Positions 19,573 through 30,410 of a DNA stretch of 64,000 nt are shown piece by piece. Source of the stretch: Myxococcaceae bacterium (GTDB lineage Bacteria > Myxococcota > Myxococcia > Myxococcales > Myxococcaceae); NCBI GenBank assembly GCA_016926755.1, contig JAFGNZ010000216.1, forward strand, positions 1 to 64,000, given 5' to 3'. Under the pieces are notes generated by a model, which ran no database searches, was not told the origin of the DNA, and worked only from the letters and a program-made list of their open reading frames with translations. Position 1 is the stretch's first letter; each line of letters starts with the position of its first letter. Position numbers and translations under genes: made by a program.

Positions 19573-20505
19573 ATGCCGACGCTGGGAATCGATCTGGGGG
19601 GGACCAACGCCCGCGCCGCCGTGGTGGATGCGCAGGGGCAGATCCTCGCCTCCACGAAGCTGGCCCTCACCGAGCGCAGCCCCGCGGCCGTGGTGGAGGT
19701 CATCGCCCAGGCCGCGGCCTCCGCCATGGCCGGCGCCGGCGGCGTGGAGGTGCGAGGCTGTGGCGTCGGCGCGGCCGGGCAGATCCACCGCGAGACGGGC
19801 GTGCTGGCGGTGGCGCCCAACCTCGGCTGGCGCAACGTGCCGCTGGGGGCCCTGCTGGCGGAGCGGCTGGGGCGGACGGTGCGCGTGGTGAACGATCTGG
19901 CCGCCGCCGCCTGGGGAGAGCTGCACGCCGGCGCGGGCCGGGGCGCCCACGACGTGTACGTCGTCTTCGTGGGCTCGGGCGTGGGCAGCGCCATCATCTC
20001 CAACAACCAGCTCGTCCGCGGCGCCGGGGGCGTGGCCGGCGAGCTGGGCCACACCAAGGTGGTGCCGGGCGGGCGGCGGTGCGGCTGCGGCGAGCTCGGG
20101 TGCCTGGAGGCCTACGCGGGCGGGCACAACCTCATCGCCCAGGCGCGCGAGCTGCTCGCCTCCGGGCGCTCCACCGTGCTGGCCGAGCTGGCCGAGGGAG
20201 ATCCGGCGCGCATCACGCCCGTGATGCTGGAGCATGCCGCCGAGGCCGGTGAGCCGGGCGCGCGGGAGATCCACGAGCGCGCCGGGCAGATGCTGGGCAT
20301 GGCCATCGCCAACATGGTGACGGTGCTCAACCCGGCGCGGCTCATCCTCGGCGGGGGCGTGCTGATGCACTGCCCGGGCATCCGCCGCTACGTGGTGGAG
20401 GGGGTGCAGGCGCTCTCCTCCACCACCGCGCGCGAGGAGCTGCTCATCGCCGAGGCGGAGCTGGGTGATGACAGCGGCATCATCGGCGCGGCGCTCCTGG
20501 CCTGA
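19573..20505 (+). CDS. ROK-family glucokinase
   Basis: A 310-residue cytoplasmic sugar kinase of the ROK family. It shows the N-terminal phosphate loop LGIDLGGTNARAAVVD, the second ATP-site segment FVGSGVGSAI, the substrate segment GAGGVAGELGHTKV and the zinc motif CGCGELGCLEAY with its CxCGxxGCxE pattern. Glucose is the likely substrate because of similarity to bacterial GlkA, but other hexoses are possible. It follows phosphomannomutase by 25 bases, giving a route from free hexose to hexose-1-phosphate. Confidence 0.9.
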   Translation: MPTLGIDLGGTNARAAVVDAQGQILASTKLALTERSPAAVVEVIAQAAASAMAGAGGVEVRGCGVGAAGQIHRETGVLAVAPNLGWRNVPLGALLAERLGRTVRVVNDLAAAAWGELHAGAGRGAHDVYVVFVGSGVGSAIISNNQLVRGAGGVAGELGHTKVVPGGRRCGCGELGCLEAYAGGHNLIAQARELLASGRSTVLAELAEGDPARITPVMLEHAAEAGEPGAREIHERAGQMLGMAIANMVTVLNPARLILGGGVLMHCPGIRRYVVEGVQALSSTTAREELLIAEAELGDDSGIIGAALLA

Positions 20506-20604
20506 CACTCGGCGGCGCCGACGGCAGAATTCCACGCGAAAGGGCCAGCCTGTTCGCTACGCTGGCCCCACGCGTCCTTCCTGCGTCATGCCCCGAGGTC
20601 GTTC

Positions 20605-22896
20605 ATGTCCTTCGAATGGAAGCTGGCCAGTCTCGATGAGCTCAAGTCCCTCCTGCTGAGCACGCCGCTCCAGGACGCGCAGATCCGTGTCAACCTCGCC
20701 ACCGCCAAGGTGGAGCAGCCGCTCAGCGTCGGCCTCGAGGCGCTCGACTTCGTGGTGGACGGGGGCGCCGAGGTCGCCATCGAGGCCTTCAACTCGCCGG
20801 GAGACGTGGACACGGAGGGCGTCGTCGGAGATGCCGCGGCCCCGCAGGACATGACGCGGCTGAGCCCGCCGCTCGTGCTCGGTGAGCAGGCGTGGCTGAA
20901 GTACGCCGTCCGGGCCCGCACCAAGGCCCGGGGCGGGGTGACCATCCCCTTCGTGGCCGCCGGTGCCAGCGGAGAGGTGTCGCTGCTCATGGCCGACTAC
21001 CACCCGCACCCGCTCACCGAGGATCTGCGCGACGCCCTCAACAAGGACACGAAGAACCTCCGGCTGCCCGTCGTCCTCGCGCACGTGCTGAAGCTCCAGC
21101 CGAAGGAGGCGCTGTGCTTCCAGGCCCGCATGCGCCTGGAGGCCTCGGTGAGCATGCAGTGGGGCGACGCCTTCACCTCCAACCTCAACGCCCTGAGCCG
21201 CCTGCTGCCGGGCGGCACGCTCCTGTCGCTCAAGACCACCGTGGGGGCCGCCCTCACGGGCAACGTCACCGTCTCGGACGACTTCATCGTCACCTTCTCG
21301 CGCGAGCAGCCCGGGGCCCTGGTGGTCTCCGTGCAGAAGGGCGCGGCGCGGGAGGCCAAGCTCGCCTCGGCGATCGGCGTCTCCATCGAGTCCGCCGTCG
21401 ATCCCCAGCTGTTCGGCGGGGTGCTCGATGCGATCGTCGGGTTGCCCGGCGCCACCCAGTTCGAGAAGTGGCTGGACAAGCTGGCCGCCAAGAAGCTCGG
21501 CGATGAGGAGAAGAAGCTGCTGCGGCTGACGCTCGACCGGCTCGGCCTGTCACACCACGAGGCCGACGCGGTCGCCCTCAAGACGGTCTGGGAGGAGCAG
21601 AAGGCGAAGACACGGCAGGCGCTCGTCGGGCTGGCCGCGGAGAAGATCTCCGCCGGGTTCCAGTACGAGTATGCCCGGCTGTCCGAGCGGCAGACCCTGG
21701 CGCGGCTGGAGCTGCCCGACGCGCAGGTGAAGAAGCTCCACACCCCGCTGCTGATGGGGCGGCTGGCCCACGTCCTCAAGCAGGTGGACCCGAGCATGGT
21801 GCGCAGCTACTTCCACCAGGACACCAAGATGGTGAGCGAGGCGTGGGGCTTCGCGCTGGGCTTCTCGAAGTGGCAGCTGGTCCAGAGCCTGGGCCAGAAG
21901 AAGCTCCACCGCGTGGCGCAGTACGGCTCGCCGGACCACGTCCACGGCCCGCGGCGCTACGCCTTCCTGGGCGTGCGCAGCTACGAGGGCGGCCTCTTCC
22001 AGGGCAAGGGCGGCTGGTCCATCGACTTCAAGTGCGACATGGACGAGTTCCGGCCGCAGCCCACCGTCCGCGACTTCAACTACGGGCTCTACCTGCAGAT
22101 CCACCGCAACGGGAAGCTCACCGACGCCACGCTGCGCCAGGTGATCGACGAGGCCATCGTCTGGCACGTGCTGGATGACGCGGACGAGGAGCAGGTGGTC
22201 GCGCAGATCAAGGAGGCCACCAAGGGCCAGAAGGTGGACGTCCGCCTGGAGGTGAAGCTGGCGGATCCGCTGATCCGCGAGCTCATGCCCCTGGTGGCGC
22301 TGGGCCAGCCGGAGCTGTTCGCCCAGGCGCTGGCGCGCGCCATGCCGTGGGACACGAGCAGCGCCCGGGCCAACCCCGAGTTCCGTCAGCGCGTGTACGC
22401 GCCCCTGTGGAACTCCTACCTCCAGGAGAAGGCCAAGGACTGGACGCCCCAGCGGGCCGCGCAGCGAGCGGCGGCGTGGCTCAAGCAGGATCCCATCGCC
22501 AAGGGCGTGGGCGCGGCGGTGGCCTACTGGGAGGGCGAGGGCACGGCGCGGCCCAACACCTTCGCGGACGTGCTGGACAAGAACGCGCGGCACGCGGACA
22601 TCGGCGGCCAGTACGGCGGCACGTACGTGCGGTGGCAGCGGCTGGTGGCCGGCATGGCGCAGCTGCGGGACGGGCTCCAGCAGGGAAGGGATCCCGGCAT
22701 CATCGAGAGCGTGTTCGAGGAGCTGGAGGAGTTCTGGCGCCTGTCCTTCCATGTGAAGGCGTTCGGCGCGCTCCTGCTCGGGCTGTCCATGAAGACCGTC
22801 CAGGGCCTCCAGGCCGTGGAGCGCACGCTCACCGTCGTGGCACCCGCGGACGAGCCGAAGACTCAGCTCGTCTTCACCTCTTCACGCGAGGGGTGA
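20605..22896 (+). CDS. Large hypothetical protein (763 residues)
   Basis: I do not recognise this protein. It starts MSFEWKLASLDELKSLLLST after a GAGG ribosome site and has no signal peptide, transmembrane segment or obvious catalytic motif. The first ~300 residues look beta-rich with alternating hydrophobics. Residues ~300-400 are helical and charged (KAKTRQALVGLAAEKISAGF). A distinctive middle part reads WGFALGFSKWQLVQSLG then YAFLGVRSYEGGLFQGKGGW. The C-terminal ~200 residues are helical with many Trp and Gln. Base composition and codon use match its neighbours, so it is not obviously acquired. The gene stands alone, 99 bases after the glucokinase stop and convergent with the Cys-rich peptide genes. 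Confidence 0.7.
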   Translation: MSFEWKLASLDELKSLLLSTPLQDAQIRVNLATAKVEQPLSVGLEALDFVVDGGAEVAIEAFNSPGDVDTEGVVGDAAAPQDMTRLSPPLVLGEQAWLKYAVRARTKARGGVTIPFVAAGASGEVSLLMADYHPHPLTEDLRDALNKDTKNLRLPVVLAHVLKLQPKEALCFQARMRLEASVSMQWGDAFTSNLNALSRLLPGGTLLSLKTTVGAALTGNVTVSDDFIVTFSREQPGALVVSVQKGAAREAKLASAIGVSIESAVDPQLFGGVLDAIVGLPGATQFEKWLDKLAAKKLGDEEKKLLRLTLDRLGLSHHEADAVALKTVWEEQKAKTRQALVGLAAEKISAGFQYEYARLSERQTLARLELPDAQVKKLHTPLLMGRLAHVLKQVDPSMVRSYFHQDTKMVSEAWGFALGFSKWQLVQSLGQKKLHRVAQYGSPDHVHGPRRYAFLGVRSYEGGLFQGKGGWSIDFKCDMDEFRPQPTVRDFNYGLYLQIHRNGKLTDATLRQVIDEAIVWHVLDDADEEQVVAQIKEATKGQKVDVRLEVKLADPLIRELMPLVALGQPELFAQALARAMPWDTSSARANPEFRQRVYAPLWNSYLQEKAKDWTPQRAAQRAAAWLKQDPIAKGVGAAVAYWEGEGTARPNTFADVLDKNARHADIGGQYGGTYVRWQRLVAGMAQLRDGLQQGRDPGIIESVFEELEEFWRLSFHVKAFGALLLGLSMKTVQGLQAVERTLTVVAPADEPKTQLVFTSSREG

Positions 22897-22915
22897 GGCG
22901 CTCCCTGAGTACAAC

Positions 22916-22966
22916 CCCGCCGCCAGGTCGCCCGCGCTGCTCGAGCGGGGCCGGCGTGGCGGCGGG
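22916..22966. terminator. Strong hairpin between converging genes
   Basis: CCCGCCGCCA (22916-22925) and TGGCGGCGGG (22957-22966) form a perfect 10-bp stem around a GC-rich interior that can fold further. It lies between the stop of the 763-residue protein and that of the first small peptide gene, so it may serve as a bidirectional terminator. Confidence 0.55.
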
Positions 22967-22980
22967 CCTTCAAGTGGACC

Positions 22981-23145
22981 TCAGCAGCTGAAGCTGCACA
23001 CAGCCCAGCACCGGTCGTCGAGGTCGTCGCAGCTCGAGCAGCAGGGCCGAGCCACCGTCTCCTCGCTCCCCAGGGTGGCGGAGGCCATTGCCGCCGCGGC
23101 GCCCAGCGCAAAGCCGATGAGTCCAATCTTCAAGAGCTTCTTCAT
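22981..23145 (-). CDS. Small secreted Cys-rich peptide A (54 residues)
   Basis: The peptide begins MKKLLKIGLIGFALGAAAAM, a classical signal peptide with a likely cleavage after the ASA near residue 23. The mature part contains TLGSEETVARPCCSSC and ends DDRCWAVCSFSC. Cysteines at 35, 36, 39, 46, 50 and 54 form successive CX3C motifs. The ribosome site is GGAG about ten bases before the ATG, the same as in the paralogue upstream. It is shorter than the neighbouring copy by one 21-residue Cys unit. Function is unknown; a disulphide-stapled helical peptide in the periplasm or outside the cell is likely. Confidence 0.75.
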   Translation of the reverse strand: MKKLLKIGLIGFALGAAAAMASATLGSEETVARPCCSSCDDLDDRCWAVCSFSC

Positions 23146-23241
23146 GTGATTTTTCTCCAGATGAGACGAGTGGCTCGTGACACGGGAGAGAGCCCCGAGG
23201 TGCGCCCTCCCGGCTTCAGGATAGCGGGCCTTCAGCGGACC

Positions 23242-23469
23242 TCAGCAGCTGAAGCTGCACCAGCGGTAGCACGAGGCGGTCTGAGTGTCGCACTGGGTGG
23301 CACACGCTTCGGTGCCGCCGCACGAGTTGAAACAGCTCTCCCAGGCGCTGTCGCAGCTCGAGCAGCAGGGCCGAGCCACCGTCTCCTCGCTGCCCAGGGT
23401 GGCGGAGGCCACTCCCGCCGAGGCGCCCAGCGCAAAGCCGATGAGTCCAATCTTCAAGAGCTTCTTCAT
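23242..23469 (-). CDS. Small secreted Cys-rich peptide B (75 residues)
   Basis: A paralogue of peptide A with a nearly identical signal peptide (MKKLLKIGLIGFALGASAGV) and the same start of the mature chain up to CCSSCD. It then has the extra segment SAWESCFNSCGGTEACATQC before DTQTASCYRWCSFSC. Cysteines fall at 35, 36, 39, 46, 50, 56, 60, 67, 71 and 75, giving CX3C pairs at 35-39, 46-50, 56-60, 67-71 and 71-75. This resembles twin-CX3C helical hairpins, in which helices are stapled by disulphides. The ribosome site GGAGGA precedes the ATG. It is divergent from a signal peptidase gene 121 bases away. Function unknown. Confidence 0.8.
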   Translation of the reverse strand: MKKLLKIGLIGFALGASAGVASATLGSEETVARPCCSSCDSAWESCFNSCGGTEACATQCDTQTASCYRWCSFSC

Positions 23470-23590
23470 GTGATTTTCCTCCAGATGAGACGAGCAGTTC
23501 GAGACACGGGGGAGAGCCCCGATGCGCTCCCTCCCGGCTCCAGGATAGAAGACCCGGAGTGAAACTAGAATACTGAGAGAGAGCGTGAAG

Positions 23591-24157
23591 ATGGGGCAGG
23601 CACAGGGGCCATCCAGTCAGGGGAGAAATATCCGCCTGTGGAGGCCACCGGGGTGGCTCGTGGCCACGGTTGCGTTCGGGGCGCTGGTGCTGTTGCTGCG
23701 CGGCTTCGTCTTCGAGCCTCGACTCATCGTCTCGAGCTCGATGGCGCCCACGCTGCTCCCCGGAGATCGGCTGGTGATGGACAAGCTGTCCTACCGGTTC
23801 CACCTTCCTCGGGCCGGGGACATCATCGTGTTCGCGCTGCCGCCCCAGGCCTTGAGGGCCGGTGAGCCGCGGCAGCCGGCCGCCCTCAAGCGAGTGATTG
23901 CGCTGCCCGGCCAGCGGGTGGAGATCCGCGACGGACAGGTGCTCGTGGATGGGCAGCCGCTGCACGAGCCCTATCTCGAGGAAGCGCCGCGCTACACCAC
24001 GGGCCCGATCCACGTGCCCGAGGGGATGCTCTTCGTCCTCGGGGACAACCGTAACGCCAGCAGCGACTCCCACGACTGGGGCTTGCTGCCCGCGCGCAAC
24101 GTCCGCGGCCGGGCCTGGCTGCGCTTCTGGCCGACGAGCCGGGCCGGCGGCCTCTGA
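23591..24157 (+). CDS. lepB: signal peptidase I
   Basis: A 188-residue type I signal peptidase anchored by one N-terminal transmembrane helix (about residues 22-38), with the active site in the periplasm. The catalytic Ser (50) is in SSSMAPTLLPGDRLVMDK and the catalytic Lys (100) in ALKRVIALPGQRVEI. The family block LGDNRNASSDSHDWGLLP follows. It is short compared with the two-helix Escherichia enzyme but normal for many bacteria. An in-frame GTG at 23585 is an alternative start; the ATG at 23591 has better spacing from GAGAGAG. It faces two tandem secreted-peptide genes across a short shared region, so a processing link is possible but unproven. Confidence 0.9.
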   Translation: MGQAQGPSSQGRNIRLWRPPGWLVATVAFGALVLLLRGFVFEPRLIVSSSMAPTLLPGDRLVMDKLSYRFHLPRAGDIIVFALPPQALRAGEPRQPAALKRVIALPGQRVEIRDGQVLVDGQPLHEPYLEEAPRYTTGPIHVPEGMLFVLGDNRNASSDSHDWGLLPARNVRGRAWLRFWPTSRAGGL

Positions 24158-24268
24158 GCGGTACGAGAGAGAAAAACAGGGGAGCAAAGTCTTGCGGGTC
24201 CAGGTGAGCGGGGACAGGATGCCCGCCGTTTTCCCTCAAACCGTCACCACTCCGAGAAGGAGGAACGC

Positions 24269-25417
24269 GTGGATACTCGTTCTTCGATGACCCGCGTCAG
24301 CGCCGCCACGGCGCTGGCTGCTGTGTTGCTGCTGGGCCCGGCTTGCAAGAAGGAGAGCCAGGAGACGCCTCCGGGCGGGGACACCGCTGCCACGGGGGCG
24401 GCCGCTACGGGCGAGAAGAAGCCCGCGGGCGCGAAGATCGCCCTGCTGCTGCCCGAGTCGAAGACGGCGCGCTACGAGTCCCACGACCGCCCGCACTTCG
24501 AGCGCAAGGTGAAGGAGCTGTGCCCGGACTGCGAGGTCATCTACAGCAACGCGGACCAGGACGCGGCCAAGCAGCAGAGCCAGGCCGAGGCGGCGCTCAC
24601 CAATGGCGCGCAAGTGATGGTGCTGGATCCGGTGGACTCCGCTTCGGCGGCGGCCGTGGTGGCGCGCGCCCGGCAGTCCAAGGTGCCCGTCATCAGCTAT
24701 GACCGGCTGATCACCGGCGCGGACGTGGACTACTACATCTCCTTCGACAACGAGAAGGTGGGCAAGCTCCAGGCGCAGGCGCTGGTGGACAAGCTCAAGG
24801 CGGACGGCAAGGGCAGCGGCACCCTCGTGATGATCAACGGCTCGCCCACCGACAACAACGCGAAGCTGTTCAAGAGCGGCGCGCACAGCGTCATCGACGG
24901 CAGCGGCCTGAAGGTCGGCGCCGAGTACGACACGCCGGACTGGAGCCCGGACAAGGCCCAGCAGCAGATGGAGCAGGCCCTCACCTCGCTGGGCAAGGAC
25001 CAGATCGTCGGCGTGTACGCGGCCAATGACGGCACGGCCGGCGGCGCCATCGCGGCGATGAAGGCCGCGGGCGTCAAGCCGCTGCCCCCCGTCACGGGCC
25101 AGGACGCGGAGCTGGCCGGCATCCAGCGCATCCTCGCCGGCGAGCAGTACATGACGATCTACAAGGCCATCAAGCCGGAGGCCGAGGTCGCCGCGGAGCT
25201 CGCGGTGGCGCTGGCGCGCGGGCAGGCGGCGCCGGCGGGCAAGGTCAACGCCAAGGTCAACAACGGCAAGGTGGACGTGCCCTCCATCCTGCTGGCGCCG
25301 GTGGCAGTGACGAAGGACAACGTGAAGAGCACCGTCATCGCCGACGGGTTCTGGAAGGCCGAGGAGATCTGCGCGGGCAGCTACAAGGACGCCTGCGCCG
25401 CGGCGCAGATCCCGTAG
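24269..25417 (+). CDS. Sugar ABC importer, substrate-binding lipoprotein (XylF-like)
   Basis: A 382-residue periplasmic-binding protein of the ribose/xylose family, tethered by a lipobox (LLLGPACKK). A low-complexity Gly/Ala/Thr linker precedes the fold. Typical segments are KIALLLPESKTARYESHDRP, DYYISFDNEKVGKLQAQAL, VGVYAANDGTAGGAIAAMKA and VTGQDAELAGIQRIL. The DxxR and QDAE signatures point to the xylose-type subgroup. Start is GTG after a near-perfect AAGGAGGAACGC; a later ATG at 24287 would still keep the lipobox. The ATPase and permease genes follow with 15-base spacing and 4-base overlap. Xylose or a related pentose is the likely ligand, but this is not shown by sequence. Confidence 0.88.
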   Translation: MDTRSSMTRVSAATALAAVLLLGPACKKESQETPPGGDTAATGAAATGEKKPAGAKIALLLPESKTARYESHDRPHFERKVKELCPDCEVIYSNADQDAAKQQSQAEAALTNGAQVMVLDPVDSASAAAVVARARQSKVPVISYDRLITGADVDYYISFDNEKVGKLQAQALVDKLKADGKGSGTLVMINGSPTDNNAKLFKSGAHSVIDGSGLKVGAEYDTPDWSPDKAQQQMEQALTSLGKDQIVGVYAANDGTAGGAIAAMKAAGVKPLPPVTGQDAELAGIQRILAGEQYMTIYKAIKPEAEVAAELAVALARGQAAPAGKVNAKVNNGKVDVPSILLAPVAVTKDNVKSTVIADGFWKAEEICAGSYKDACAAAQIP

Positions 25418-25432
25418 GCCCGGGAGGGTGGA

Positions 25433-26221
25433 ATGTCAGCGACCACGTTGCTGGAGCTGAAGGGGATCTCCAAGCGCTTCGGGGCCGTCCAGGCGCTCAC
25501 CGCGGTGGACTTCGAGGTCCACCCCGGTGAAGTCGTGGCCCTGGTCGGCGACAACGGCGCCGGCAAGTCCACCCTCATCAAGATCATCTCGGGCATCATC
25601 CCCATCGACGAAGGGCAGGTTCTCTTCGAGGGCCAGCCGGTGTCCCTGACGGGGCCGCAGGCCTCCTCGTCGCTGGGGATCGCCACCGTGTACCAGGACC
25701 TGGCGCTCTGCGACAACCTGGACGTGGTGGGCAACCTGTTCCTCGGGCGCGAGGTGCGCGCGGGCGGGGTGGGGAGGTTGGCGGGCTGGCTGGACGAGAC
25801 GGCCATGGAGCAGCAGGCCAGCGCGCTGCTCCAGCGGCTGAGCGTGAGCATCCCCAGCGTGCGCACGCAGGTGGCCGCGCTGTCCGGCGGGCAGCGGCAG
25901 TCCATCGCGGTGGCCCGGGCGATGATGGGCGCGCCGAAGATGGTGCTGCTGGACGAGCCCACCGCCGCGCTCGGCGTGGCGCAGACGCGGCAGGTGCTGG
26001 AGCTCATCCGCCGGCTGCGGGAGCAGGGGCTGGGCGTGGTGGTGATCAGCCACAACCTGCTGGACGTGTTCTCCGTGGCCGACCGCATCATCGTGCTGCG
26101 GCTCGGCAAGCGGGTGGCGACCTTCGACGCCAAGGCGGCCAAGGAGGTCGAGGTCGTCTCCGCCATCACAGGCGCCAAGAAGGCCGAGGTCATCGAGACG
26201 CTCAAGCCGGAGGCCTCATGA
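25433..26221 (+). CDS. Sugar ABC importer, ATP-binding protein (XylG-like, single ATPase domain)
   Basis: A 262-residue ABC ATPase with Walker A GDNGAGKSTLIK, Q-loop TVYQDLALCDNL, signature LSGGQRQSIAVARAMM, Walker B MVLLDEPTAAL and switch His in VVISHNLLDVF. Most importers of this carbohydrate family have one polypeptide of ~500 residues with two ATPase halves. This one has a single domain and must act as a homodimer, as in the FrcA/short XylG group. Its TGA overlaps the permease ATG by four bases. Confidence 0.9.
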   Translation: MSATTLLELKGISKRFGAVQALTAVDFEVHPGEVVALVGDNGAGKSTLIKIISGIIPIDEGQVLFEGQPVSLTGPQASSSLGIATVYQDLALCDNLDVVGNLFLGREVRAGGVGRLAGWLDETAMEQQASALLQRLSVSIPSVRTQVAALSGGQRQSIAVARAMMGAPKMVLLDEPTAALGVAQTRQVLELIRRLREQGLGVVVISHNLLDVFSVADRIIVLRLGKRVATFDAKAAKEVEVVSAITGAKKAEVIETLKPEAS

Positions 26222-27447
26222 GCTCCCCCCGTGAAGTCGCAGTCGATCCCCGTCTGATCCAGGATGCGCCCGGGCTGAGTGGAGCCTGGCAGGGCTTCCG
26301 CCGCCGCGTGTCCCAGGGAGAGCTGGGCAGCCTGCCCGTCATCGTCGGGCTGAGCGTCATCTGGCTCATCTTCTACCTGGCCAACGAGCGCTTCCTCTCC
26401 GCCGTCAACCTCACCAACCTGATGCTCCAGATCGCCGCCATGGGGACGATCTCCGCGGGCATCGTGCTGGTGCTGCTGCTGGGGGAGATTGATCTGTCGG
26501 CCGGCGCCGTGAGCGGCCTGTCCGCCGCGGTGATGACCATCCTCAACGTCAAGCAGCAGTGGGCGCCGGTGCCGTCCATCCTCGCGGGCCTGGCCGCGGG
26601 CGCCGCGATCGGGCTGTTCCACGGCCTGTGGATCACCCGCTTCCGGGTGCCCTCCTTCGTGGTGACGCTGGCGGGGCTGCTCGGGTGGCAGGGCGCGCTG
26701 CTGTTCACGCTGGGCGGCACGGGCACCGTGAACCTCAATGATCCGCTCATCACCGGGCTGACCGGCACCTTCTTCGAGCCGGAGATCGCCTGGCCGGTGG
26801 CGGCGCTGATCATCCTCGTCTACGTGGGCACGGTGCTGGTGGAGCGGTGGCGGCGGGCGGCGGCGGGGCTGCCCCTGGCGCACCTGCGCTCCACCGTGGC
26901 GCGGGGGGTGGTCATCTCCGGCGCGGTGGTGGCGGCCGTGGCCGTCTTCACGCAGGACCGGGGGCTGCCGCTCGCGGCGCTCCTCTTCGCGGGCTTCGTG
27001 GTGCTGCTGGAGCTGCTCATCAAGCACACGCGCTTCGGCCGCCATGTCTTCGCGGTGGGCGGCAACGCCGAGGCGGCCCGGCGGGCCGGCATCCGCGTGG
27101 AGCGCATCCGCGTGGCCATCTTCACGCTGGCCTCGATGATGGCGGCGGCGGGGGGAATCCTCGCGGCCTCGCGCCTGCTGGCGGTGAACCAGTCCTCGGG
27201 CAGCGGGGACGTGCTGCTCAACGCCATCGCCGCGGCGGTGATCGGCGGCACCAGCCTCTTTGGCGGGCGAGGCTCCGCGTGGTCGGCGATCCTCGGCGCG
27301 CTCGTTATCGGCTCCATCTCCAATGGGATGGATCTGCTGGCGCTGTCCTCGTCCGTGAAGTTCATGGTCACCGGGGCAGTGCTGCTCGTGGCTGCCTCCA
27401 TCGACGCGCTCTCCCGGCGTGGCCGGCAGGCCGCAGGGCGGGCCTGA
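26218..27447 (+). CDS. Sugar ABC importer, permease (XylH-like)
   Basis: A 409-residue inner-membrane permease of the RbsC/XylH family with about ten or more hydrophobic segments. Recognisable parts are IVLVLLLGEIDLSAGAVSGL, the typical first conserved loop, and FAVGGNAEAARRAGIRVERI followed by VIGGTSLFGGRGSAW in the C-terminal half. The long form, with an extra hydrophobic stretch in the middle (around EPEIAWPVAALIILVYVGTV), is characteristic of XylH rather than RbsC. It is translationally coupled to the ATPase gene. A hairpin follows the stop. Confidence 0.9.
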   Translation: MSSPREVAVDPRLIQDAPGLSGAWQGFRRRVSQGELGSLPVIVGLSVIWLIFYLANERFLSAVNLTNLMLQIAAMGTISAGIVLVLLLGEIDLSAGAVSGLSAAVMTILNVKQQWAPVPSILAGLAAGAAIGLFHGLWITRFRVPSFVVTLAGLLGWQGALLFTLGGTGTVNLNDPLITGLTGTFFEPEIAWPVAALIILVYVGTVLVERWRRAAAGLPLAHLRSTVARGVVISGAVVAAVAVFTQDRGLPLAALLFAGFVVLLELLIKHTRFGRHVFAVGGNAEAARRAGIRVERIRVAIFTLASMMAAAGGILAASRLLAVNQSSGSGDVLLNAIAAAVIGGTSLFGGRGSAWSAILGALVIGSISNGMDLLALSSSVKFMVTGAVLLVAASIDALSRRGRQAAGRA

Positions 27448-27452
27448 GCCAG

Positions 27453-27476
27453 GCGCCAGGGCGAGCTTCCTGGCGC
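27453..27476 (+). terminator. Perfect hairpin after the sugar importer operon
   Basis: GCGCCAGG (27453-27460) pairs with CCTGGCGC (27469-27476) around an 8-base loop, six bases after the permease stop. No T-run follows, so the termination role is inferred from position. Confidence 0.5.
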
Positions 27477-27599
27477 TCATGGGGGTGGGAGGACGACGAG
27501 GGGCTGGAGCTGAGGGCGGGGAAGCGGGGTGAACGTGCTCCGTGAGCTGGGGAGCAGCGTCTCTGCCCGCCCATCCCCACCTTTCTTCCGGAGCCCACC

Positions 27600-30398
<2,799 letters not shown>

Positions 30399-30410
30399 GC
30401 CCACGGCGCT

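Larger units (their letters stand above)
22968..23555 (-). repeat. Tandem duplication carrying two small peptide genes and their leaders
   Basis: Copy A (about 22968-23222) and copy B (about 23228-23555) are direct repeats covering the 3' end, the coding region and the upstream region of each peptide gene. Shared stretches include the common gene end around TCAGCAGCTGAAGCTGCAC, the identical signal-peptide coding part and the leader around CTCCAGATGAGACGAG. Copy B carries about 63 extra coding bases. The duplicated leader suggests both copies have their own promoter. Confidence 0.8.
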
